Of a stretch of DNA of 64,000 bases, positions 35,064 to 47,900 are shown one piece after another. The translations under genes were made by a program, and so were the position numbers. Numbering within the stretch: position 1 is the stretch's first letter; every line of letters starts with the position of its first letter. The notes below the pieces were generated by a model. The model did not search any database and was not told the DNA's origin. It saw only the letters and a list, made by a program, of their open reading frames with translations. The stretch lies in assembly GCA_008921705.1 (NCBI GenBank), contig VFFE01006619.1:439448-503447 (forward strand), read 5' to 3'. The stretch comes from Burhinus oedicnemus. Its lineage: Eukaryota; Chordata; Aves; Charadriiformes; Burhinidae.

Positions 35064-38000
35064 CAGTCCATCATAGTATTTCCTACGCCTTAGTTTCCCC
35101 TTTTTTTAAAGAGTAGCTATTTCATGTCAATAAAACTGAGCTCTATAAACTTTCGTTTGTTTGTTTTTTAAGGAAAAAGACTACTGTTTGGTTTGGGTTT
35201 TTTTTTTTTCCATTGGCCTCGTGTTAGTGGTTGCTGAAATTCAGCTCACTGATAATTCATTGTGGCTGGTGTTGTCTTCTGCTCTTCTGGGGATAAGGTG
35301 GGAGATCACTTCTAGCAAAACCAAGGCAAGAAAGGTGATGACTGCAGAAAGCCAGCAGCAGGGCAACTATAGTGATACAATTACATAGATGCATTTTCCC
35401 CTCTTCCCAATACAGGCAGGATTTTGATCTTTAAATATTGATTTTTGACTAAAAGTCAGGAAGTAGCTATGTTTAATGTAAATTCATCAGTTGTGAGTCT
35501 GCTCAGAGGAGTGAGAACACCACCCATGCAAAGTCCCAGTTAAGACCTCCACTTGGAGCACACAAATCCTCCATGTTGACTGTGTGTTTGTAAATGTAAA
35601 GACACCTTATTTTAACCCATTGAGTTTCAAAACTCCACTTCAAAATAAAATCTACATTCCAAAAAAAGCATTGAATGCATCTCATCCAAAAACTCCACCA
35701 ACCCAAAACCAAAAAGGCTTTTACAAAAAAACTCTGCAGGCTCAGAGATGACTGACCCTTATCTTCACAAGCATTTTGGCATCTCAAAGGTACAAGCTAA
35801 GAACCTGCTTTCCTCTGACAAGCCCTAACATCCAGTCAGGCTGAAGACCCAAGTCCCACTGATGGCTAGACAGACCTAGTTGTTTAGCCTTTCCCATGCT
35901 TTGACAATCCTACTTGTCACCTACATGCCCAATCCCGGAATATTTTTTAAATTTGACTTAGTAAGGCTAAGTCAGAAGATAAAAATTGATGTGGAAGTAG
36001 CTTGTAGTGTTAGCCTTTAACATTCATGTGGAAAGCTACATTTCTCGCATTTCTTAGATTATCTTCTTGAACTTTTACCCTCTTGTTGAGTGTTTTCAAG
36101 TTGAGATCAGCTCTTATATGCAATTCTCTAATTTCCTTGTCATTGAGCTGAACCTTTGATTGAGGATGACAACTCTTCCAAGGATGATTTAAAACTGACA
36201 CTTCCGGCCAGCAATTGCCAGTCACCCCTTCATATGCTCTAGTCATGCATTCTGCAGAGCTGTGGGGTTTTGACTTAACCTCATTTCACTTCTGACAGTC
36301 TTTACAAAGGAATTATTTGCAGTTGCTACAACGTGTGATGGGTTTGAACTTAGGTCAGGGAGACTGAATTAAAGCAGAAGGCATCCTCATGCTGAAATCA
36401 TACCAACTTTTCCAAATAAAATTACTTACACACACACACCCCAAAGGGTTGAATAATGTAAGAGGTGTCTTTTGTGATGGGGATTTTCTTCTCAAGAGAA
36501 CAGGTTATGCTTTACTGTCAAAAATATCTAAAGGTCATGGGCATCATAACCTACAGCAATTCATTTCAATCTATGAAAAATGCTTTATAGTCTCCCCCCC
36601 ACTAAACTAATTTGGCAGCTTAAATTCAGCTGCTATTTTTCCAGCTCATCTACTCACTTCATAGACTATATGTGTTTTGTGCTGCACCTCATGAGATTGC
36701 ATCACACAACCCCAGGTTGTTAGGTGGTGAATACAAAGGTTAGATGGCTACAAAGATGTGTTTTCTAAAGCTTTGCATTTAACATGCTGCTCCACTGGTA
36801 CCATGGAGACACAGGGATGCATCATTAGCACTAGAGTAACACTGTTTGGAAAGACGTCATAAAAAGAAGCATCAAAACAAACTGTATACTATCAGATAAA
36901 TTAAGGACGATAAGGTTAGATCAGTTCAATCTCAGTAGGAATGGAGAATGTCATTGTCCATGGCAGTGAAGGCAACAGTGACTGAACCTACAACCAGATA
37001 CTGTCATCAGCACACCCCTGACACCAGAAGTAAGACACAGTGGAAACCTCATTTAAGAGGGGGCAAGACTCAGCACCACTGAACTCTAAACGTGTTCACT
37101 GCTTTGAGCTGATGATCATATTTGAAAGAGCACATCTGAATAGTCAAACTCCTGCTAAGCACTGCTGCATCCCACATCGCTTCCTCTGCCTCTTTGACCT
37201 GCAGAGTACCATCTCTGGCACACGACCACGCTAACAGAGCTGTAGGGCGTCCCCTCCAGAGGTGGCTGGGTATGGCTGCTACACTACCCAAGCACAGCCT
37301 GGGCTGGCCTCTTCCACTACCTGTCCTTGGCAAAACAGTAGAAGACGCTGTAGTCCCTTGCGGAGCCCCACACGACCCTGAGGAACCAGTATCATTCACT
37401 GCCTCTGTGAGGACACCTGGCTCTGCTTTCCCCTGCCACCAACACAGCGGCCACAGGAACACTTGATCCTACAGTACTTTAAACATGATTTTTTTCCCAT
37501 TACATCTTTCAGTCTTGTAAGGGCAAGCCATAGGTGTTTAACACAGAGATGCCACCCTAATGTGAAGCCAAAGTTTCAGAAATAATCCAAGCCTTTTATT
37601 AAAGACAAACAACCCGCTCACCCCACCCACAAGTACCACACTTTTACAACAGGCTATAAAGAAAACAAGATGCTGGCTTCAATAACTTCACTTTGCTAAC
37701 AACTACTACAAGGTGCAGAGTGGGGTCTAAACAAACAAAACAACCATTATTGGATTTCCTCTTTAAAGTCACTATGTGGCTTGTTTCTTTAAAGCTCTAA
37801 CACAAATACCTAGAACAGCAGAAAAAACAATGTTGGAATCTCAAGTGGAGCAGCGGGAGTGACTTTAAAAGGTAATAATGTGCCTTATTGGAATAAGCTG
37901 TTCGGTGTTACACCAAAATGACTCACTCCTTAGCACTGTTGCACACAAAGCGGTGCAGATTTCAGCTTCCTATCCCGTACAAAACAGAGCCTCTGAGTAT

Positions 38001-41000
38001 GAATATTTTGCCTTTAATTCCCAGCCTCCGAGGAAGAATGTCATTGTCAATGTGACTATGAAAAAAAAAAAAAAACCCCACATGCACTGCATTACTCAGA
38101 TTTGTTCTCTTCATGCATTCAAAGTTAAACAAACATTTCTGTGTTTCGCTCCTGTTATCTCAAAGTCACAGGAGTGAAATCTGGAGTCTTCTCTGGCTCC
38201 TCCATCAGCAATAGATGCACAGCTCTTTATTGCACTCGCTTAACAATGAGAAACTTTACTATTCCAAATAATGTGCAAACAAGACAGGACCCAGCACCCA
38301 GTTTACCTGCCTGAGAGTCTTTTTATTTTCCAAAATGAATATATATTTATTTCTACCCAAGTTTTCTTGTAAGGCAACTACACAATGCAAAAATAGAAAT
38401 ATGAATTCCGATACAGTTTCCATCTCATGCATATTGCAAATAAGCATTCCAAATTTTAAAGATTTCATTTAATCTAATTAAGTATTAAAAGGGATTGTTC
38501 CACTTTAACTTGCAGAAACTACTAACTCACATTTTATGTTTAGCTTACTTTCTTGTGAATACCAGAAATACCGTCTTAGAAAGAACAGTACAAGCTCATC
38601 ATCTGTAAAAGGCACAGTTTCTTCCTGGTGTAAAAATAAAAGGAGTCCATTTTTTAAAAAAATATGTCACTACAGGATTTATCACTTTGCCTCATTTTTT
38701 TTCCCCACAACTAGCACAGATTTCTCTTTTTCAAGGTTCATTTCTAACATCCTGTGTAATTAAAGTCTGGTGATTGGGTTGCATTGTGGGGGTTTTTTTA
38801 AACACTAAAGCAGTTTCTTGTAGTAAGTAATGTCAGCCTTGGGTGCAGACAAGAATTAATAAAACCTCAAATACTGCATTTTAATGGCAATCAAATTAGA
38901 TTGGTCTCATCTTAGCTGGGACTTGTCAACATTACACACAGAATGCCCACTGGCTGTGTTGTCAATTTACCTAAGTAAGTTTTCTTCCTTTGCCCACAAG
39001 GAAAAGTCTTTCTTGATCACCTGGCAAAGCAGGAGAGCTCTGCCTGCCCAGGAAAGAATTTGCATCTCTTCTCATCAACAGCTGAAACACTGACAAGTGT
39101 TTTACCTGTCATTATATAAAACTGTTAACACATGTTTCCATGCTACTTATAAATGCAGATCTACATATACAGACTAAATTAACATAGCCTATAATAAACC
39201 TCACTAATCCACTAGCTAAGAACAGATTGACATTTAAAACTGTCAAGAAAAGTCAATGCCTGAAAAGGATTTATGTGCAGAAGCCCAAACCTTTTCAGTT
39301 GCTCAGGATCATAATAAAAAGCTATAAAAAGGAAACAAAGACTTGGGAAACCTTGACTCAACTGAAGTCAATAACAGAACTACAAAACCTCAGAGGAGTC
39401 AGGATTTCATTCCTAGTACTTAGGGCTGTGCCCTGAGCCGGTGTACACAAGAAGTTCACAATCCTCTGCTCTCTCCCCTCCCTTCTCATTGCTTATTTTC
39501 CTGTTTCATAGTAGCATAAGACACATGCCTATGCTTAGACATAAATAGTCTTATTGACTTCCAGGGGCCATTCACCTGTTTAACTACAGCAGGTACAGAT
39601 GTATTTTGCTTGCTTGAGGACTGCTGTCCTTCAAGGCACACATCTCACCATATATTCGTACAATGTCCCGCCGAGACCATGAAGAGTCCTATGGGACCAA
39701 TAACAGATCGCATGCATAAGAAGTACGCATGTAGTTTCCCTTCCCTGCAAAGATCTTCAGTGCAAAGACTGTCTTTGAATTGTGTGTGAATAATACCCTG
39801 ACCCAGGCCTCTACATGATGCTACAATATAAATAATTTAAAAATCCAGGCTGAGCTAATTAGACTGCATCCTGGGGGCAGGACTTGCAATGCTGTTACTC
39901 CCAGCAGTTAGAGCTAACCTTGCATGATCCAAGAACACCCCTGACTTCTCACACTTCTTTCATATCTGGGGTTTGTCCACCCTCCTCCTGTTTCCCCCAG
40001 CCACCCACCCATCCCCTACCACTTACAGATTTTTTTCCTGAAAAGCAGTTCTCTCCATACACAGATCATACATTAGAACTGACTTACAGAAGTTTGATTT
40101 CCCAGTTAACCCCACAGCACTGAAAGAAGCTTTCGCTATTGTTTTCTGAAGTACTCAGTTGAGCTCCTTGGTACTACTATGCTGCATATAGCCTTAGATT
40201 AATGTCTTTTCTACTTTTTCACTGATGAAGGAGTTGTCAAATAAACGTGCCCTTTAGCTAGCTGTCAGGGAAAAATAAAGCCTCCTGTGGCATTCAGGAA
40301 AAATAGCACAGGGCAGAAAGCAGGATTTTGTATCCCAAAGTGGATAAATCTATATTAGCTGAAAGCTGACTTCCATTTGAAACAAAAAAGCAGTTCCCCA
40401 CTGAAAACCTCAAATCCTTTGCAAACACATTGTTATTCACAGAAGGCCCCACTATCCAGCAGTACTAACCTTAACTTTTCTGCTCCCTCCAGATGCTTTA
40501 CCATTCCTGTACCCTCTGCAAAGGACACAGCACAGCCTCCAACAAAAAGCAGGAGATATTTTCATGCTGAGTAGGCCCACTGAAGCCACCACAAGAAATG
40601 ATGGGTTCCGTGCTCCCTTCACCACTAAGAACAAAGCAGAAACGGCAGGGTGGGCAGAGCCAGCTCCTCAGCAGCTGAACCAGCTTGGTTCCTCAGCAGG
40701 TACAACGAGCCCAGCTGCTCACAGGCCCAGGCACACCCAAGGTGCACAAGTCCCCGCTGAAGACACACTCATGACCAAGTTGTTCTACATTTACATTTCA
40801 TACCAAAGAGAAGCATCGTAACTTGTCTTTTGCTGCTCAATGAAGTTTAGGAGGAGCCATAATGCAGAGCTTACAGAGGACCTGCCTAAGGAAGAATGAC
40901 AAATTTTGGGAAAGGGAGTTAAGAGCACAGGGGAGCACTCTCTCATGAGCACTCTGTTTCTTGATGCTTGAGGCCAGGGCTCCAACCACTGCAGAGCCAT

Positions 41001-42722
41001 TTCTTTGAATGTTTCCAACGTCCTGTACCATCCATGTATTGCTAAAATCTTCTCCTTCATCTTCCTCTGAAGATGAGAACAGCAGGAGATTCGGGGACTT
41101 TGCTTCTGCTAATGCAGCCTGATCCGGCCACACTAGAGATCCCTAATGCTGCAGAAACAGACTGTTCCCCAAGCAAAGTCAAACCGCATGAGGAAGGGGA
41201 GAATGAGTTACAGACCCTCTGTGGACTGCCATCAGGAAGTACAGTCAGACATTTCATACTGGTTCTCATAATAAATAAAATTAGCTGAATATTTTTTTTA
41301 CAACTGTCAATTTGAAACAATTTTGGTATTATCCAACTTGCACCATCTAGCCCTAATTAAAAAGCAATCCAGGTAACTGCAAATGAGGGAGCAACATTTT
41401 TTTGTAGTGTATATTCCCCAGTGAACATAAAAATTAGCAGATGTTTTCACAATACTAGTTATTTCTTTATCTATAGCACTACTTCGTTGCTGGAGGACAT
41501 TCAGAACCAATCTGTGCTTTTACCAGATGTCTGCAAAGTAGTAGCTACTCCTTGATCCACTTGACTTCTTTAATGCCTCAGGATACATTCAGCATACATT
41601 TGGTAAGAGGCATTTGTATTGGTTCTACGGTTTTATGCTGATCATCATCCTGCTTGTTGTCATAAATAATAGGGTACTCTAAGAGATGTGATTCTGGGTA
41701 GCAAGACCAAGCAACTGGAAAAGATTCTCCCTAGAATAGGTTTTCAGATTTAAACAGAGATATTGGTTAGACTGTATGTATTTGCAAACCTGTTTCTTTA
41801 GGCAAAGATTAGAAAGGCAAGGAGAATCACAAAGTCAATTTTAACAGTGAATATGCACTTAAAAAGCCCATTAAATTGTATCCTTGTCTGCAGCTCATGC
41901 ATTTCTCCAGTGCCCTAGAACAAGCTCAAGAAGGCCGAAATCTGGACGAATTATTTTAGAACTTGAAGGAAGATTTAACTGTTGGCAGATTTCAGTGAAG
42001 ATCTCATCTGCGCTTGCGTCACACATGAACAGGAGGGAGGGAGACGGACTGAAAGGACTGTACCTTTAACTTCGTATCTTGAGCCCCAAGCAAAAATATA
42101 TATTAAACAGATTGCACAGATCTGACTTTAAAGGCTTCTCCCCTGAACTCTGCTCATTTCAAATGCAAAAATATCTTGAGAGCCTCAGTTAAAAGCATTA
42201 CTATGATAAAACAACATGAGGAAAAAAATGCAAATAGACTGAAATCTCCGAGGTTAACTAAACAATTGTCTGAGACACAGACCAGTCAAGGTGTTTTTCA
42301 CTAATTTGAAAAGAAAAAAAAAAAGATGCAGCTTTTGAATAACACTGGAAAAGTCTGGCCACTTCACTCCTTTCCAGACTCAAAAATCAAACGCAACATC
42401 TGACGACAACTGTGAAGCTCTGCCAGAGTCAGTGTCTAGCCCTGAGGTCAGGTAGTGTGCCCAAGCCAGCAACCCTTGAGTAACACGCGCAAAGGAGCTG
42501 GGGCACAGGCAGCAAAGCACTTTGAGCTCAAAGGTTATAAAGCACGTATGGATTCTTCAAAAGCTTCATTTCACTGAATACCTTGGGAGACATTTGTCAC
42601 TTGTTTGTTACCTCCCTTAGAGAAAAGAAAGGGTAAAACGTCATCACGAAACCCAGAGGAAAGAACCAAAATAGCTGCTTGTGTGTGTAACTCATACATC
42701 AGCCTTTATTTTTATTTTCCAG
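35062..42722. other. unique DNA, no recognised gene
   Basis: No gene, RNA or named transposon. There are a few short (CA)n and A-rich stretches (36,427-36,439; 38,060-38,073; 42,310-42,324). Two less AT-rich blocks (37,180-37,450 and 40,570-40,790) contain ORFs on both strands without family features. Confidence 0.5.
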
Positions 42723-42834
42723 ACTGCTGAGGAGGCTGGGGATGGAGGTGAGTATATTGAGAGGCCGTCCTTTTGTGCAGCTGCGTGTTCGAATTGATGA
42801 GATAGACCTCAAAATGGCAGATGGATGCCTGTAG
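42723..42834 (+). other. candidate exon: 25-nt microexon or 36-codon terminal exon
   Basis: A very strong acceptor (CCTTTATTTTTATTTTCCAG, ending 42,722) is followed by ACTGCTGAGGAGGCTGGGGATGGAG. A good donor, GTGAGTATAT, begins at 42,748, which would define a 25-nt microexon. If that donor is ignored, the +1 frame stays open from 42,724 for 36 codons (including GRPFVQLRVRIDEIDLKMAD) to TAG at 42,832-42,834. Two overlapping AATAAA hexamers follow at 42,861-42,870, which fits a terminal exon. I do not recognise the peptide. An open run of this length is not rare by chance; the combination of acceptor, stop and nearby poly(A) signals is what makes it worth testing. Confidence 0.25.
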
Positions 42835-42860
42835 CTATTTGATACATTCACTGAATGAAT

Positions 42861-42870
42861 AATAAATAAA
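42861..42870 (+). promoter_or_regulatory. overlapping AATAAA poly(A) signal hexamers
   Basis: AATAAATAAA follows the candidate terminal exon stop by 27 bases. AATAAA is frequent in AT-rich DNA, so it has meaning only if the exon is real. Confidence 0.2.
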
Positions 42871-44341
42871 ATGGCAATGCAGTGGCATTTAAAGGGCCTC
42901 GGACTCTACCACCTTCCAGAGAAACAGGCTACCCAAGTTCAGATGTTTCACAACAGAAAGCTTTAAAATTCTCAAAGCCTTGTTTTACTGTTAGGACTGG
43001 GCAGAAATTGATGAAGTAGAATTTCAGTTTCTGCTGTTGAGAAACATTCCTTTTTTTGGAGGGATATCCTCACCAGAGCTTTCACAGGCTTTATAAGCCT
43101 TCCAGGAAATGGTACTGTTCTGGCTGTAATTAATCCAGAATAGACGTAAATGTCTTAGACTTGTGCGATAACGAAAAGCAGCAAAGACAAGCCACAGCAG
43201 ATTCACCAAAAGCCTATTCCACTGCAACCAGTGAAAGAATTTATATTAGATCCTTAATACATACATGTATTATCAGAGCTGCTTTTCTTCCACATGGTGT
43301 AGGAGGATGGAACAATGACCATAAATACAGGCATTAAACGGGCTCCTTTTTATTACTAGAGGGACAAAATTATATCAGCAAGTTGGGTCTATTTAATATA
43401 CATCATACTGCCTGTAATAGAGCCTGGTAAATCCTAGCCAAATATGAGCTCATTGTTCTCCTCGACTTGCCATTCCCTTAATATCAGAGCAAATATCCTC
43501 CCAAAGAAGCTGCAGCTGCTACTCCTGAGGTGGTTCATAAAAACTCATAGCAGCCTCCAATTGTAAACACAAATATGCCACTTAGCTTTGCTACAGATTT
43601 ACTCCACTAGCCTACCCGAGACATTTGCTGTGATGACAAATGCCACTATCTGATAGCAAAGACATGGCACCTAACAAAACACAAATGTGACTTGCCAATT
43701 TCATTTAAAAAAATAAGACAACAAACCATATTGATGCTTGATTTCTTTTGAAGATATTTAAATTAAATTTTACAAATGAGATCTTATTTATCTACCTTAC
43801 TTTCATCACTAAATTGCTGCTAGCTAGGCTTGAGGTAATAGCTGTGATACACTACGATGTTCATGCTATTCCAATTAAATGTAGGTATTTTTATAAAAAA
43901 TGAGTGGTACCTTGCAAACCGGGCTAATTTAGAGGCATCACATCATCATTCACCTTTGCAGAAGTTGGACACTGCCTGGTCTCTACCTGCTCTTCATTCC
44001 ATGACAGAGAACAGGACATGCCAGCTGGTCCTCTGATTTGGATTACTCTCCCTTCCCTGTGTTTTGCCCATCAGGAGAAAGCTACTCTGAAGTGTGTCCT
44101 GCTGCTCTCTCCAGGGAAGGCCTGCATGGAGCACTGCTGCAGGAAGCAGTAGGACCCACAGGTAACAGCTCTCCGCACAGCCAGACGGTATCTGTACCCC
44201 AGGGATATGGCTGGGTTCATGAAAGAATCACAGGACGTATATCACAGGAAACTGGCAGCCCTGAGCGGTGATTTACAGAAGCTAAGCCTGATCTTATTCT
44301 CAGCAGTCAATTAAACAATTATTTTTGCTTTCCAAGGGAAG
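42871..44341. other. unique DNA with possible conserved-noncoding block
   Basis: No gene. The stretch 43,330-43,970 is unique, repeat-free AT-rich sequence of the texture seen in developmental enhancers. I cannot test conservation. Confidence 0.3.
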
Positions 44342-44381
44342 AGGGGGTATAGCAGTCTACTGTCTACAGCAGTCTACAGCA
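44342..44381 (+). repeat. short tandem repeat of AGCAGTCTAC units
   Basis: Two to three imperfect copies of AGCAGTCTAC(TGTCT)AC directly abut the 5' end of the CR1 fragment. Confidence 0.7.
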
Positions 44382-44626
44382 GTTGCACCAGGGGAGGTTT
44401 AGGCTAGACATTAGAAAAAATTTTTCACTGGAAGAGTTATCAAACATTGGAACAGGCTGCCCAGGGAGGTGGTTGAGTCACCATCCCTAGATGTGTTTAA
44501 AAGTTGTGTAGATGTGGTGCTTAGAGACATGGTTTAGTGGCAGACCTGGTAGAGTAGGGTCAGTGATTGAACTGGATGATCTTAAAGGTCTTTTCCAACC
44601 TAAACAATTCTATGATTCTATGATTT
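44382..44626 (+). mobile_element. CR1 LINE 3'-end fragment
   Basis: A 245-bp CR1 3' region: TGCACCAGGGGAGGTTTAGGCTAGACATTAG, GGAACAGGCTGCCCAGGGAGGTGGTTGAGTC, AACTGGATGATCTTAAAGGTCTTTTCCAACC and a terminal ATTCTATGATTCTATGATT. The last codons of ORF2 are included but broken. It is truncated at the 5' side. Confidence 0.93.
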
Positions 44627-44807
44627 GACTACACTGTCACAGCAAATAGATGGTATATTTGCAATACTGGGAAATATGTCATGTCTCCTTTGCCAAAGCT
44701 GCTCCCAACAAGCATTTCCACCACCACCAAACAAAAATGTGCTGGATATAGTATCTCTTCAAGACTTTAGAGATCCTCTTGTTTTCTGCTAGAAATAACT
44801 CACTTAC

Positions 44808-44903
44808 CTGGAAAATAAAAGGTTATTGAGGCCATAGAGCATTGTATCGGAGAGGCTTCCTCCCAAACACAAAGTAAACACAAGCCCATCCAGTTTATGG
44901 CCC
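44808..44903 (-). other. candidate minus-strand internal exon, 96 nt, phase 2-2
   Basis: On the minus strand a near-perfect donor (TTTCCAG-GTAAGTGAG) ends a segment that is open for all 32 codons. The likely acceptor is CTAGCTGTCTGTCCAG, exon 5' edge 44,903. A second acceptor would start the exon at 44,927. The open frame encodes a hydrophobic stretch including LVFTLCLGGSLSDTMLYGLN, like part of a membrane segment. I do not recognise a family. The donor is the strongest that I noticed in the window. Confidence 0.22.
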
Positions 44904-47900
44904 CTGGACAGACAGCTAGCCAGGCATCTGCAGCCAAAAGCAGATCTGTGGGTAGATATTACTCAGTGTACACAACCACAGATCTATTCCTACCCTGCCT
45001 GCACCACTTTTCCTACCAGAATCTGAAACGTGCAATCCTTAACATGCATGGTAACATGTACGTCTGCAGCACACTTTTGTCCCCACTAAACTTCCATCCT
45101 GGAAGCCAACAGATATAACACGTAAGTTCAGGTATTACAAACCTTATTTGAAAGAGTCATCCTCTTAGAGACTTCAACATATAACCCCATAAGACTCAAT
45201 TTTTCTACAGGGAGAGAGGGTTTTGCCCATGGATTTCTCTCTTTAGGAGATACTGCATACAAATCACTTTGCTTTTGGCATAAGCGTATCTGCAAATTCA
45301 TTTATCCTTTCTTGAGGAAGTCATCTTCTCTGCTACAGAGAATCCCAAAAGGTCAGACTAGCAGTAGTAACTGGGAAGGCAGCTAGCTGGAAATGACCTA
45401 ACATCACAGGAAAACCTGCAGCATAGAAGAACCCTCTCTCTTCCTCCTTAGGCTTCCAGAAACTGTAATCCTAACAGCTTGGCTCAGATCCTCCCAAAAC
45501 CCTTCCATCAGACCCCTTTCTATAAAACAAATAAAACTGCCTGTCTTGGCAATATTTAGCAAAATCTTTCCTAGACATTGCATCTTGAATGAAATGAAAC
45601 TATACAACTGTTTAGATAACAGAGAGAGTCCTGGCAGTGACTTAATGCCTTATTGGGCCCTCTGCCACGAGTTACCGTGGTCCCAAGTGGGAACAAGGAT
45701 TTCTGCCGTAGCTTCCAGCACCAGAAACCTGAACAAAGGCCATTACACATGAAAAAGGAAACCAACATCTCCACCAGAAATTCTTAGGAAAGATCCAGCA
45801 CTGAAGGAGATCTCCATGTGCCTTTCTGGCTTCTCTCCTGGGAAAACAGACCCAGGCTTCACCTTTAGGACTAACCAATTCTTTATTTAACAGAAATAAA
45901 TTAAATAACTGTTTACCTAACAAGTTATCCTTTTTTTAATCCAGAGTAACAGATCAAATGAAGGTGATAAACATGGAGAAATCCCAGAGAAAACTCAGAC
46001 ATGAATACTTATCCCAGTCCTGGTGACCAGCAAGCCAGGTCAGAAGTCTCTACCCAGCTGAGGTCCTTGAAGCAGGCAGCATCCGGCAGCCCCAATGCAG
46101 TACCTGCAGTGGGACGAAGCCAGCAGCCATCCTAGCCCTGACACAGCTCCTGGGTGACAGCCAAGACCTGTCTGGTCATGGGACCAAGATCCCTGTGCCA
46201 GCCACACTCGTAGAACCCCATTGGGCTCTGCCAACCCCTCCAAATTCACATTCAGATGTGGTATAAACAAACATACTTGCATATAGACATTTCAAAAATT
46301 GGACTGTATATATGATGCATGTTTTGCACACTAATTCAATAATTGTGTTACAAGTTTTCTATGGTTTGCTTCCTTTAATACAAGATCTGCCCCTAAGGAA
46401 TTAATGCCCCTATAACCGAAAATGCGTAGCAGCATCTTGAGAAGTATTGCAAAAAATTTTACTGACAGCTTTTTTAAAGGTCACTATATATGACACCAAA
46501 AACTCTGCTTTGGTAGAGTGTTTGCTGCTTGTTCCACTGCTAAATTAATAATCATCTTCTACACTGCTTCAGGGATATAGCATCACAAAGACCACACCGG
46601 CTTTTCACTATTTGGGGATATAATGCAGATCATTAATAGCCCAATATGCACTTGGACCTACCTGTACAAGTCCTGTCTCTGGGACTGACCGCACCAAATC
46701 CCTAGCTGGGAACATGGACTGGTGACAAGCAACCTCAGCGGAGGGCCCTTAAATCAAGTCACTTCACACCATGGTCTGAGACTCATCCCAAAGCTGGTTC
46801 ACCTTCAGGGCACAGCACAAAGCTCATCCGTTTGCTCACACTTCTGCTGAGGGAAGGTGAGAGGACATATATATCTGTTTACAGCAGAATGTCTGTGTGG
46901 CTGTACTTGAGTTACTCTTAAAGGCACTGAACCAAGTGTAGTATTTTTTGTATTTAACAGAGTTGTTTCCAATATTTAAAAAAAGACAATCACCTTGAAT
47001 ATGAACCCTGGAGTCTATTTGAACCTATTGACAACAGACTCAATTTTCTGCATACTTTGAAATAAATAATACACTTAAAGTTCTCATTCCTATTGATTTC
47101 AGTGAGTACTTATTTCTATGGATCTAAACGCCTAAAATTTTTTGCAAATTAGGTCCTTTCACTCAAGTTATATAGTTGAAGATTTTGGTTTCAACTATTG
47201 GATAGCAGAATCTGAATTCTTACGTGAAATCACAGAAGTTATCTTAAGTATAACGGTTTAAATTTAAATATTAAAAAACCTTCTATAAGATAAGTTAAAT
47301 GTTTAAACACTCTACGATGTAATTTTTTTAATCCAGAATCAAGTAGAGCCATCTGGCATTTCAGGTGGCCCCAGGACTTCAATGGATTGTACTGAATGAC
47401 TCCTGCTGTAGCTGTGTTTTCCACAGAAAAGTAATGTTTGTGACATTTAACCTCCAGATATTTAGTCTTTATCCCTTGGAATGCACAGTCATCATTACTT
47501 ACTATCTTATCCACGCCAGGCAGTTTTATTACTATATAAATAAGTTTCTCGGTATTGTTGCTAAAAGTCACCAAATGCTCTGCACAAATTCTCCTAGCAG
47601 CCATGCAAAGCAGCCAGGATTACCACTGTTTTCACACTATAACCCATTGCCCAAACAGCTCATTGGCCACAGAAGAAAGGAGAGTCAGGACTTCTCCCTC
47701 AGTCTGCTAAAGCCTTCAGAAAAGGACTACAGTCTTTCAGCAACAAAGTAAATGTGCATTCAGGATTGCTGGGCTTAACTCTTGGCTATAGTCAAAGTTT
47801 TGCAGGTCGTAGTGACCAAAACACTGAAAATACTGCATTTCATTTCACCTTCCTTCAAACAGGAGCAATATCTCTCTACATTACAGTCTTTCTACGATAA

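Noticed and set aside
37070..37466. Overlapping ORFs on both strands (130 and 90 codons)
   Set aside because: Low stop density from higher GC. No conserved motif in either.
46662..46705. Minus-strand 44-nt splice-bounded open segment
   Set aside because: The sites are acceptable but no better than many other pairs seen while scanning. It serves as a reminder of how common pseudo-exons are here.
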